DNA of 64,000 nt from Bryoerythrophyllum caledonicum. Lineage: Eukaryota; Streptophyta; Bryopsida; Pottiales; Pottiaceae. The notes under the pieces were generated by a model. It did not search any database. It was not told the origin of the DNA and saw only the letters and a program-made list of their open reading frames with translations. Below, one piece after another: positions 47,451 to 59,074 of this stretch (position 1 is the stretch's first letter; the number at the start of each line of letters is the position of its first letter). The stretch is taken from contig OZ020514.1 in assembly GCA_963971425.1 (NCBI GenBank), positions 27,888,602-27,952,601 on the forward strand, read 5' to 3'. The position numbers were made by a program, and so were the translations under genes.

Positions 47451-49851
47451 GGCAACCTTGTCGGGGATCAACTCTGCCATTCTCGCCAACTTCGAGATTT
47501 GTTCCTCACGCCCTTCGCGTTTGCCCATCCCATGTGCACAAGGAAGATAAAGTTGTCCACTTTTTCACCCTTGTGCATACCTTTCGCTGGGTCCAGGTGA
47601 TACGTTTGTCTTTGCTCCATGACGAATACACTCTAGTGACCCTTATCGTGGTAAGAGACGATAAGGGTATTCGGCGACTTGGTGATGATACGAAACGAGC
47701 GGCTGAGAAAGCTCACGATGTCATCCCAGTCCTTCCCTTCATTCGCCAGATAGCACTGCAACGTCGCCAATAACTAGTTGAACGTGTGATGATACTGGAT
47801 TCGAACATGCTCCTTCGCACGGTAGACAACATGCCTAAGGATGAAATCCAGAAATGTGCCTTCCATTTCCCGCTTGTCTTTTAGCACGCAATGCCAGTCT
47901 TGTAGTGCAAGCAAGACATCCACGGCTTGCCGAAGGTCTGGACCGAAAAACCTCATACTTCCAATCAGGTCCTTCAGGTGAATAAAATGAGGCCTGCAAT
48001 TCAGAAGAAAGGGGATGTTAGACAACAAGTGCCGATAAACAACACGTGTCGGAGAATACGATAACATAGACGACGAACTCATCTGAGTTTTAGGACCTCC
48101 ACAATATTATCGAGGTTCTTCTCTATCGTGGATGCGTCATGCTCCTCGGCTTCGTAACAGAGCGAGGGCTCTTTCTCCCAGGTCACACAGTCTGACGTAC
48201 ATGCTCCGCGATTCTCCGCCAACATGCACGTATACGCCGCCGTCTGTCCTTCCCTTCCGTTCTGAACCCGCTCTTCGAGTCCAGGATAAACCCAAATACT
48301 GGTCAAACAAGATTCCTATGCTTCCTTGATAAACCGCAGTGCCAGTCTGATCTCCTCGAGGTCCATCTCCTTTGGAAAAGGACTATCGGGCTCTGGTGGA
48401 GGAGTAGGCTTAACGAGTTCCGGCGGAGGAGCAGGGTTATCGGGCTTTGGCGGAGGAGCAAGGTTATTGGGCCCTGGCAGAGGAGTATGGTTTTTGGGCT
48501 CAGAAATCAGAGCAGGGCTATCACGATTTGGCGGAGGAGCAGGTTTAACGGGTTTTGGCGGATTCGCATGGTTATGGAGCTCTGGCGGGCTAGCAGGGTT
48601 TATTGGGCACTGGCGGAGGAGCAGGGTTATTAAGCTCTGGCGGAGAAGCGTAATCGGACTCCGAAGAGGGAGGATTCTTTGGGATTGGAAAATTTTTCAA
48701 GGGTGTCACACAAGGCTCCTCAAGAACAACCGGGGGACTGTCAGTAGAGTCCAGGTTTTCAATACCTTGACTCGACAGAGGGAACGATAGGCGATGGAGT
48801 TGCATGCTATGTTCCGTCTCCCCCGTACCCCCGTGTACAACATGAAGACGAGGGGTGTCAAATTATGTTAGCCCCACCGGCGATTGTGAAGACTCCGCAA
48901 TGCGGAGGGTAGCGTCATTCATTGCTTGTGTCCACGAAAGCTCTATATGAGATGGGTTATCGGCGGGACTCAGTGGTGACTTCACCGCTGTAGTAGCGGG
49001 CTCTTCCTGGAGTCTTTCGGGAACACCTCCCTGAAGTATTTTATCGCTAGGCCCCTCTTGTGCTTCCTCCGTAACTTCGTCCAGACCCTTATCGGAGAAT
49101 CCTTCGTCGTCGTTATTCCTCGTGTACCGATTTTGGACGCCGAATTCATTTGAGGTTCCCTCATCCATGTGAAGAAGGGCATCTGCACCCTCGAGGTCCC
49201 TTGTTCGGGTAGATGTCTCCCGCCAAATTTCGTCATGTGAAGTCACTGGATGCCCTTCTTGTCGATCCCACTCTGTCGTCAATAGACACGACACAACATT
49301 CTTGCAATCTGCCTCTGCAAGTTCCCTTTTGCGTGCCCAGGTAGGATCTACAGTGCCTACAAAAGGCTTATCGTTTAGACAGAGGGAAATAATGGAAAAA
49401 CCAAGAATGAGGAAGAAAACAATTAGATGAATGGCGGGGTTATCGGATAAATCTTACGTGGAACGAAGCCGACATACATGAAGTCCGGATCTTCCCTCGC
49501 CAAGCAGTTCTCGTCCAAGGTATCCCAGTGTTTGTAGGTACCCTTATTGGCAGCACACCACTATCGAACAAAATCCTGTGGGTAACTCCTTGCTGTGTCC
49601 ACCACAGTGCGAGCGTGGATCATCGCGATAAAGCGTAACACAGAATCTCGCTCGCCGTGCTTATTGTCGCGGAGGTGCTGTTCGGATGCGTCCCTTCCGA
49701 AGAGAAAGCGACTCAGGACTTCGTACATTTGAGACAACCCATCCTAATTTGTCTCTGGAGCGTCCACGTACATTGCAATGCTGGCAGGCTCGGGGATTAC
49801 GCTAGGGTTGCTCGTATTCCGGCCCCTGAAAAACAAAGGAGTCACGTTAGC

Positions 49852-49943
49852 CGATAAGGGACGATAAAAGACGATAAAGCCCGATAAGGAACGATAAGAG
49901 ACAATAAGAGACGATAAGGGACGAGAAGATACGATAAGGGACA
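49852..49943. repeat. CGATAA array in intron 1 of the Ulp1 gene (copy 2)
   Basis: Seven CGATAA hexamers lie in 92 bases, mostly as GACGATAAGGG or CCCGATAAGG with spacing near 10-13 bases. It is the densest cluster of the element-wide word. It falls in the intron between Ulp1 exons 1 and 2; the same place in copy 1 lies outside the window. Confidence 0.8.
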
Positions 49944-50400
49944 AGTCTGTGGCGAGAAGGAAAAACTTACACCCGAGAGAGCCCGTTGCAAACGAAGTAA
50001 CACTTCAACAGCATAGCTGGAGCCGGCGACGGGTCACGATCGATTCTGATCCGCCCTAGACGGTGCACGACCTCTCGAGCCTCGTCAATGTTGTGCGTCC
50101 ACGGCAGGGGGTGTAGCAATGGTTAAAGAATTTCGTTCATCGCGCAATACCCGAAGAGGTTGTTGAAGTCCCATTGAATAGCTTCTCTCTCCACCGCCCT
50201 TTCGGCATCAAATTTCTAAATCTCGTTGCAGACTAACCTCTCCCTTAACCGCTTTGTGCTCTCCACATTGGCTGTATACCTAGCTACATACTCGCCGCAC
50301 TCCTTCTCGTACGTCATGGGGAATGCTATTATGTGAGTGTAGAGCGGTGAGCTGTGAGCGGTGAGCAGAGAATTTTAAGCGGCGACGAGATGAAAGTTCC

Positions 50401-51399
50401 AAAAATTTAGATACTAGGGATTTATTACCGTGGATTATCAGAGGTTGGATGGTTTTTTTTAGTAATTAGAGGTTCTATAACCGTGGGATTTGTTTAAAGT
50501 GAGTGGGGCATTTTGACATTATATCTGTTGTATTGAAATTTTGAGAAAAAAAGAGCAAACAAAATGGTAGGAGGATTTGATTTTATTTGATTTTGTTTTA
50601 TATTGTTGTTGTTCTTCATCTCCATACATCTTTTTTTTCTTCTTCTTTGTTTTTTTTCTTCATTCTCTTTTCTTTTTCTTTTTCTCTTTCCATTATTTTC
50701 TTATCATTTTCTTTTAAATTTATTCTCTTCTTCTTCTTCTTTTCCATTTTTTCTCCTCTTCATTTTCTTTTTTTCTTCTTTTATATTTTCTTTTTATTTT
50801 TTTATTTTAATAATGTTTTTACCTTTTTTTCTTCTTCTATTTTTTCTTGTATAAAAATTTATCTTCTTTTTCTTTTTCTTCTCCTTCTTTGTCTATATTT
50901 TTATTTTATTTTTATTTTCAATTATTTAAAAACATGTTTTTTGCAATGAGAAACCTCAAGCTTTAATACTGGATAGTGATAACCAGTACAACTTCCATCC
51001 ATATCATTTCTCTAGATAAGTCACCGTTACCCACTAATACAAAATGACTTTGATAAATACAATCCTTGCTAAACTAGAAATTCAAATTTGAGTGAAATAT
51101 CTTTGCTAATCATATATACACATCTAATTGACTAACTAAGGGTAAATTCTCATAAATTCTACCAATTTATTTACTTTATTATATTTAATACATTAGTCAC
51201 TATTTATGGCCCACAAATAAAACTATGAATAGTAGTAGGCCATATACAAAATAGATAATATATAAAATAAATATATAGAAACACATGTAATGATTGTTAG
51301 CCAAATTGCACATAAAAAATATGCATGTTGGACTCACAAGTCAATGACACTGAAAATACAAATACTAGTATAATCACGGGCTACAAGTGAAGACCCTTC
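50401..51399. repeat. AT-rich spacer with polypyrimidine low-complexity tract (50590-50940)
   Basis: TTTTC/TTCTT microsatellite text over about 350 bases produces spurious Phe/Leu/Ser-rich open frames on the plus strand. No gene. Confidence 0.75.
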
Positions 51400-54300
51400 C
51401 TAACTACTATATCCCTCACTAACATCCCCTTCCGAAGCCTCAACATCCATAAATTGTTCCACACTGGAATGGAATGCGCGGCGGGGAGGAGAAGGAGCTG
51501 GAGAAGGAGTGTGTGCATATGCAATAGCCATATCCTCGGCATAGCTTGGAAGCGTGAAAGCCTCTGGAAGGCTCGAACAAAAAGCTCTGCATAACATACA
51601 GTTAGTGATCCGCTAACAAGTAGAGTATATGAATTACAAATATTTTAGAATGGATAAATAAAAAAAAACTTACGCACAGGCAAATCGATTGCGTTTTGGC
51701 TTCTTTGATGGGCGCTCCTCTAAAAGAGGCTAGCTAGCCTTCCTGACAGCCTTCCTGGCAATCGCCAGAGGAGGAGAAGGCTTAGCAACCAAAGGCTGGA
51801 GGATTGTAGTGAAGATATCCAGATCATCTTCAAATGCAACAATGTGCCTACCAGTGGCTTGGCAAGCACGAATAGAGGCACCTGCAAGAATTAGAAAACA
51901 TATAAATAATCATATGATAATGGTTAATAAGAAATCAAATTGCAAAAATAAATAAAGAGTTCATGAAAGGTACCAGTGGAGGCCTTCCAATCCAACATGA
52001 TGTCACCAAGTTTTGGAAAGGACTCAATCAAGACTTGCATGAAAAGGGGATCTTTTTCCTGTGCACCACGCCAGGGCAAACTCCCTCGCATGAGCTGGTT
52101 CTTGACGGTGGTGAGATTGAAAAAAGTTTCAGTCTGCTCAACTTCGAGATCCACATCCGAAAGCTCACGATTCTCTATGATAGAGAACTGTGATTGAATG
52201 GGTTCATCACGGACAAAGAGCTGGATCCAAAAGCGATGCGACGGCAATAGACCCAATCCATTAAAAATCACAAATGATAAAAAAAATTCCAAAAGAGAGA
52301 ATGGAATTGGAAAATATATCGTACCGTGGTCGAGGGGAACTTTGGAGATGCCAAGGCAATATCATTAATTCCCCACCAATCTTTACAAAGGTGGAAGCTA
52401 TATTGCTCCGCAACTTCTTCAACTTCGGAGCACAGTGCACGATCATCGCAGTGGAAAAGAAGAATGGGGGCGTCATCATGTAAATATGCATCACCAAACT
52501 CAAAAATGGACTCTACATACCGTTCAGGTCGTGAATTCCATTGTGGAATTGTCGAAGGCGGCGTTGAAATGCCAAGCACTGGCAAATTCTCTGGAATGTC
52601 GACGATGATGAGATCCAGACTGGTGTTCTTACAATGTGGAGAAGACACACAACGTGTTCGACCAGAACCAACCTGCATGAAACAATAAGAAATGAGATGA
52701 AATGATGAATAATCTGATCAATAGTCTAAAGAACTAAAATAGGTAATAAATATGAAAAAATACCTGGGTAATAAATTGATGAAGCGTCTCCCATAATTGA
52801 TCAGGGCCTGCTGGCCTACCAAGAGTCTCCATTACCGCAAAAAGGGACGCATTTTCCAACATCACCTCCAAAGGATGTATCTGTGCAAGAGAGGTGGAAG
52901 CAGAGGGCAGCTGGCGGACTTTCCGTTGCCCAAGGAGCTCCTCCATGGCTTGTGCAACACTTGAAGTGGTAGGGAACTGAGATAAAGAGTGTGGTAACAT
53001 ACCATGTTGGTCACTTGTTGGGGCAGTGATATTGCTAGGTAATACTGAGAATGTAGGAAGACTAGAGGTCGCAGCAGTAGTGGCATCTCCTACCTCCTTC
53101 ACTTGTGCAACCTTGTTTACCGCCTCCTTCTGGGCTTTGGTCAAAGGTTTCTTCTTCTGAGAAGAACCGTGGCCTCGAACATGAATTGGTTGAATGGAGT
53201 CTTCCTCAAGAAGGTCGACAACTTCGGCAGCTCCAATAGGAGATACAGAAGCAGCATCAAGGCTATTCCTAATGTGTACGTCATCGTCCAGAGTATAGTT
53301 TGGTGAACAATCAAGGTACCAACACCCAGCTTCGAGGTGATTGGCTGCGTACCTCTTTTGTTGCACTGGAGTATACATGCAAAGGTCGGAGGAAAGCTTG
53401 ATCCAAGCTTCAACATAGGGTGGGAGAGATTGAGATGGAATGGCATGTTTAGTAATGAGCTCCTGCATCATATATCTGCCAAAAGAAAAATATTTAGTAA
53501 GCTCAAAAAATTCAATGTAGTGAAAGGAGACAATTATAAATATATAAGTTAAGGTTCAAAAAATACCGATATAACACACGTCTCTCTGCCAATTGAGCTC
53601 CAGGATGATCATCAAATATGGATCCCTTCATAAAAGGAGGGGTAGCATTTGGGTGGAGAAAAGTTTGGAATGCTTTGTCCCAAAGCAAAATTCTCCAAGA
53701 CTCCACAAAATCTGAGGGCTTTTTGATGCCTCCAGATGCACTCCAATCAATATTACCCAATTCATCACCAGAAATCTCATTGAACTGCTTGACAACACGG
53801 TCTTCGATCTGCAATGAATATATATAATCAAGCAGTGGAATTAAATGAAGTTACAGAAGAAGAATAATGAATGCAAGGAAATCACATTACCTGAGCCCAA
53901 AATGTGGCTTTGTTGAGCCAAGTATCAAGGTCTGCCTCCTTAAAATTGGCAGGAAGGAAGCGGTAGGCAGCTCGCCGCATAGTGCTTGAATTCCACCACC
54001 GAAGCCATTTGGCTTTAAATTCTGGCTCCACCACAGATGTTGCAATCTTTTGAAGCTTCTCAATTGTCATCTCCGGCTTGGAATTTGTACTATAGTGCAA
54101 ATTGATCTGTTGCCCATAAAAAATATTTATGATAAATGACATGAAATAAAATATGAAAAGTCACGAAAGACAGTATATATAAATGACATGAAAGTAGAAA
54201 TAGAGTTGAAATGCTCTAACCTGATTGAAGAAATCCTCCCCATTTCTAGGATTCGCCACAGTCAAGTACTTCAGAAAGTCCTTCTGTTTAATGACTTTAA

Positions 54301-56848
54301 TGGCTCTTTCTGAAGCAGCCTGCATGACCCCCAACACGGCCTCCGCAGTCCTATCCTTCTCCTGAGTACGATCATTGTACTCACGGACAGCCTCATCAGA
54401 AGCACGGGATATGTCAGCCTGGGGACAAGATTCAGTTATCAGCAACGAAGTCTTTATTAATTAATGAGTGAAATAATCTTGAAATCTCAAATGTGATAAA
54501 AGAAAACGCACCCGATACAAAAAGGAGATGAAGACATCAACCGTGAGAGGGAACCACGCCGGCCTAGTATTTTTGATTTTTCTACAAGTTTTGTACTCAG
54601 TGGGAGTCAGCAAGTCACGAAAGTCCTCCAATGAAAGTGCTCCAAAATATCGCATCCGTGTCAATCGAGCAGAGAGACTAGTCTTGACATGATCATTTTG
54701 AGTGGACCTAATTTGAGAGTGGTTAAAGAAAATAAATGAAATAATGGAATTTGAATAAATAGAAATTTCAAAGACATACCAGTTAACGTCGTTCATTGCA
54801 TTCAGAAGAGGTCCAATGCGGCCTCGGGGGTCCAAGACGATGCAGATGACTGAGAAATGCCAGCGAGCCTCCTCAGAGTGATCGATGTTGATTTTGCGCC
54901 ACCAAGCGGAGAATCTGTGATTGCCATCCCAAACATAGAACATCTTACCTCTCAGATGAGCGTATAAAGCTGAAGACTCAAGCTGGGCGTCAAACCGGTC
55001 ATTTGCATCATGCCAATGATGACCCCAAGAAGTCTGATGCTCGTCTCCAACGTCAGTAGTGGTCTCCTTATCGTTGTAGATGGACACGTATAGAGCACGA
55101 TCTGCATCATCATATCCATCACAATCTTCAAAAAGAATCTCCAAGCGTCGGACATCCACCTCTTGAACTGGTCTAACTCGTGGCAAAGGTAAGAGCCTGC
55201 ATAATGGGATTCGTAACCCTGAAACCAAAGATCGCATGCTATTTAAAACAGAGTGATAGTCTCGCTTCTCCAACTTGCGCCGCAATCGCTCCCCTTCTTT
55301 AGCATCGTGGCAATTTGGTGGACACTTCACCGTTGTGCAGTCGTCGGAGTCGGCAACTGAATCCACCGAATCAGAGACCTGTATCCAAATATTAAAGAAT
55401 TCACCAAATCATAGCAATACTAGATAATGCCAAAGCTTTCAAGAAAACAAATCAAGGTAACACACATATCATGAAAGTAGAGTGGTCTCAATACATATCA
55501 AAATAGTCAGGGTTAACACATGCGGCACTTTAAACATGGGGCATGAAATAGGAAATCCATATTCAAATTGGGTCTATAAACTCAAGATTCAATTATTTGA
55601 TTTGGACAACAGCAAATTCCTCCACAGTAGAATCAAACGAGAGTCACAATCATAAGCACATTTGATGAATTACCATATATTGAACATGTCTTGAGCACAC
55701 GATAATTTCCATGAAAAGTCCAATTTAATTGACATTATTTCAAATCGAACAGAAGCACAAAGAGCATAGAGAGCAACAACACTTACATCCATATAAACAT
55801 AATTATAGTATGGACAATGTGCACAATTCAGGCAGAATATTAACCCCTAAAGTCGAAAGGCCTCTAAACTGCCAAAACCCTTAAAACTGCCCTCTTTCAA
55901 TGCAAGGTGAAAATCTTTATCATTTGACAGATTTTCGAGTATGTAACCGTAAGATCTAGTACCTAACTTGTACATGTACATGCATACCGAATCTTAGATT
56001 CAAATTCCTCACCATTTGTGAGATCGTTATGTTCAAAGTTGAAGAATTTTTTTTTTCCTTGTCGTAGAATGGAAAACTAATGTTTTGGGGGCCAAAAAAA
56101 CCAATTTTGAAAGGAAATTTGAAATGAGGCTCTTCAAATTCTTGTTCCTACGATTTTTACCATCTCAGGAACTATAAAACCTAAAGAAATGCTTAATTTT
56201 CCACATGGAGGTATGCTGAAATACAAATACTAAGGCATGAAAAAATTATTGTATTGACAATCCGAACGGTGAGATCATGCTTTACTACCCCTTTTACATG
56301 TACGAAAAACAAAATTCGAAAAAATGTAAAATCTCATTTTTTGGTGAATTTTTGAAGTTACTGCGATCTAACTGATTTTGGGCAGATTTTGAGAATTAAT
56401 GAGCATACACCACAGTTTTGGGCAGATTTCAGCATGCCCTAATAGTGTTTTCAAACTTTGACCGTGAATATCTCCTCAAGTATGAGGAATTTTGAAGCAT
56501 GAATGGTGTCATTTTAAAGGTATGGGAAAACTCTACAACCTTCTAAAAGTTGAACTTCATACGATCTTAATTTAGTAACTGAGAGCCTGACCCGAGTCGG
56601 ACTTATGATAGTACTTCGAGATCAAGACGTACATGGGCTTCATTGACGTGCAGAATTCGCATGCACAGACCATCGACGCGTTGATGCAGCTCGACCAGCT
56701 ACGTTTGAAGATCTCGACCAGCTAACTTTGACCGTGAATATCTTCTAAAGTAAGATCTCAATTTAGTAACTGAGAGCCTGACCAGAGTCGGATCGACCAC
56801 ATTCTGCTAGATTTCGAGGTCAAAGTCAAGGCTTACCTCGGTCGCCAT
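51400..56848 (-). CDS. ParB-like plus DNA amino-methyltransferase-like protein, 11 exons, one in-frame TAG
   Basis: Exons: 56848-56837, 55378-54780, 54707-54512, 54418-54221, 54106-53891, 53808-53567, 53475-52764, 52672-52325, 52220-51974, 51881-51674, 51586-51400. All borders are GT-AG, all phases agree, and the sum is 3165 bases (1055 codons). Near residue 155, YVWDGNHRFSAWW resembles the ParB/sulfiredoxin G-x-x-R segment. Residues about 745-755, LDLIIVDIPENLP, sit where amino-methyltransferases have DPP(Y/F/W). About 900-945, EKDPLFMQVLIESF then GDIMLDWKASTGASIRAC and TGRHIVAFEDD, match motif X, motif I and the acidic motif II, so the order is IV before I (beta class). The DPPY aromatic is replaced by Glu, so catalysis is doubtful. 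TAG at 51732-51730 (codon 974) truncates it before an in-frame last exon with KKPKR, a nuclear signal. The central part (about 600-720) is Ser/Thr/Lys-rich. Confidence 0.75.
56454..56793. repeat. Partial direct duplication in intron 1 of the ParB-methyltransferase-like gene
   Basis: AACTTTGACCGTGAATATCT occurs at 56454 and 56724. GATCT(T/C)AATTTAGTAACTG followed by AGAGCCTGACC occurs at 56563 and 56754. The second copy has lost about 80 bases between the two blocks. Confidence 0.8.
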
Positions 56849-59074
56849 GCAAGGGTTCGGTGCCAAAGGCTGCAGCTGCTCTCCGTCCTGTGTCATCTCG
56901 GCTCCCTCCTATGACCAACAAGAGAATCTCGATTCAGCTTGAACGATCCCGAAAGGTATCGAGCGCACTAAGCGCAAATACTGTAGATATACATATCCAG
57001 AACCGTAATCAACTGGAAGACTTACATTCGCAACAACAAGAGGGTTCGGTGCCGAACTCTCTCCGAGAGGGGCCTTCATTGTTCTTCTGTCAACTTCCTA
57101 TCACCGGCACACAACACAATTATCAAATTGAACGACCTACACGGAAGAAGTCGGCACCGTTGGTGAGATCGTGCTGCGGAGTGTCCTGCTGCAATTCCGG
57201 CACTAGCTACGAAGTGTCCAGGTGCAAGTCTCGCTGTAGGTCAAGGTGAGTGTCTCAATGGCAGTCCCGGCACTCTGTTCCGCGACGAAGAGTCCCGCTG
57301 CGTGTCTCGCCACTGGCTGTCCCGATGGAAACTGTCCCGTGGTGCCTAAAATTCGGCGCTGGGAGGTCGAGGTCTTGTCGCCAGGATGTCGGCGGAGATA
57401 CTGCGTTCTGCGCATCGAGAAGGCTTCAGCGCCGAAGCCTCCTCCGCTCAAAGCTCAATCATCCTCCGAGCAGTTCACAAATATGCAAATTTATTGGAAC
57501 CTTACGTCGCACTTTAAAACCTAACGAGACCTAACGACGCACTTCAAGACCTAACAAGACCCATAATCGATCTAGCGTTCGCACCAAGACACAACCACAC
57601 TACGCCAACAACCACAAGTTTCAACAATGACGAATCCAGCACACACACGACGATCACCACATACGCGACGAATCCAGCAACAAATCCAGCAAACTTCTCA
57701 CCAATACTGTGACGAATCCTGCAAACTTCTCTGACGAATCCTGCAAGACTGAACCGGCAAATCACCAAGACTGAACCGACGAATCCGTTTCTGCCGGCAC
57801 TCCGCCAGAGTTGGGTTCTGTGACAAAATCCAATGCAAGACCTCCAGATCTAGAACAGGTAAAGGTACATGCACAGGAACATCGTGCACAGAATAGTCAT
57901 CATCTACACTTCACAGGAACATCGTTGCGAAGAAATCTAGACAGCAGAGACATTTTAGACTTCAAATCTACAAATTACTTTATTCAACACTTAAGAGACA
58001 TGTATTAGTGGTAATATACTTGATGTCTCTCATTGTACACAAGGCTAAAATTCCATCTTGGAGTGCGAATCGTGGATTACGACGACGTGAGATTATAGCT
58101 GTGAGATTACACACGTCGTGAGAAGAAGCTGGCTCCCAGTGCGATGATTTTGAAAATTGTGCTAGCGGTAAAAACAAGCAGTTGAGGACAAAAGTCAGTT
58201 GAGGACAAGCGTCAGAAAGGTTCCACGTTCAGAGACCATATACAGTACACAGTCCTGGCTCCTCCCAAACCATATATCTTGTGTAACTTGCTTTCCCCAG
58301 GATTCCTTAGACCTTGTTTAAAATCTGATCTCTGGAAACGTTCACTGAAAATGTACATTTGGTGACACGTATTGATGGAAGAAGATACATTACAGTTGAA
58401 GTCTCTCATCGAAATTGTAATTTATTGAACAGACATAATTGAATGATTATGACTTGATTTTTTATCAACTTTTATTCTTCATTATGATAATTTAGCCCCA
58501 AGGACATTCAATTTCTGACAAACAGTTTGTCCCTCTCTTTTGAATTTAACATTACAGTTAATATAATTAATGGGTTCGACATTTGACTATGTACGTCAAA
58601 AGTTATGGTATGAAGTCTAATCACTGAAGCTCAGTAACTATTCTACCATCTAAAAGACCAAATGTATTTGAAGTTGTTGATAATGGCATCCATACATGAT
58701 CAAAATGTGACCCACATGTTGAGGGTATTATACTCTAATTTGTTCTCTAATACTAATGTATATTAAATGAAGTTTTACATCCAACAGGAAGCCAAAGTTG
58801 GTAAATATTTGACCAGTCAGGTTGAGATGAGTTGGATGAATGATAGTGGAAGTAATTTACAATCATATACTTTCATGATGATAGAAATTTTTGACTTTCA
58901 AATATACTTTTCGGTCCAACGACTATGTATTCCAAGAGTATATTGGTCAATTTCCCTAAAAAGAATATGTTTAGACAAGGCCCAACGGTTGCCCAAATGA
59001 AGCTTCGGCCCCGAAGCCTACCGAGCTCAATAACTTCCAATTCCTTGCCACCATTCCATGAGCATTCCTAATCA
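56849..59074. other. Upstream region of the 51.4-56.8 kb gene; no further gene supported
   Basis: The first several hundred bases upstream of the start codon should hold the minus-strand promoter. No clear TATA box was fixed. The plus-strand open frames at 56.86-57.5 kb lack protein character. 57620-57790 is a degenerate repeat of about 20-25 bases (GACGAATCCTGCAAACTTCTC-like). Beyond 57.9 kb the sequence is AT-rich with nothing recognised. Confidence 0.5.

Larger units (their letters stand above)
46713..50317 (-). pseudogene. Ulp1-like gene of MULE copy 2, interrupted
   Basis: The ATG at 50317 (MTYEKECGEYVARY) gives the start missing from copy 1. Exon 1 runs to about 49970; intron 1 holds an array of TTATCG words; exon 2 opens at about 49821; then exons match copy 1 down to TAG at 46715-46713. 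Damage: TAG near 50215, TAA near 50135, TAG near 49740, CAG to TAG at 49563-49561 (copy 1 CAG at 73-75), several frameshifts in the proline region, and a hAT MITE inserted between the catalytic Asp and Cys codons. The Cys block SWECGFMAG survives. Confidence 0.8.
40445..50400. mobile_element. MULE copy 2, inverted relative to copy 1, with two nested insertions
   Basis: The left end is exact (40445, same 21-base terminus as copy 1). Gene order is transposase (+) converging with Ulp1 (-), the mirror image of copy 1. The right end is placed only roughly, just beyond the Ulp1 start at 50317, where GCGGTGAG repeats occur at 50350-50380. I found no inverted copy of the left terminus there, so this may be a non-TIR MULE or a truncated one. 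It is broken by a solo LTR and a hAT MITE. Confidence 0.8.

Noticed and set aside
50300-50600. Right-hand inverted terminus of MULE copy 2
   Set aside because: I looked for the complement of the 40445 terminus and for a 9-base duplication of the left flank and found neither. The right boundary is only approximate.
50587-50949. Phe/Leu/Ser-rich open frames that look like a membrane protein
   Set aside because: They are translations of a TTTTC/TTCTT low-complexity tract.
56860-57534. Plus-strand open frames upstream of the ParB-methyltransferase-like gene
   Set aside because: Overlapping frames of similar length on both strands with no protein-like conservation; more likely promoter/5' region of the minus-strand gene and repeats.
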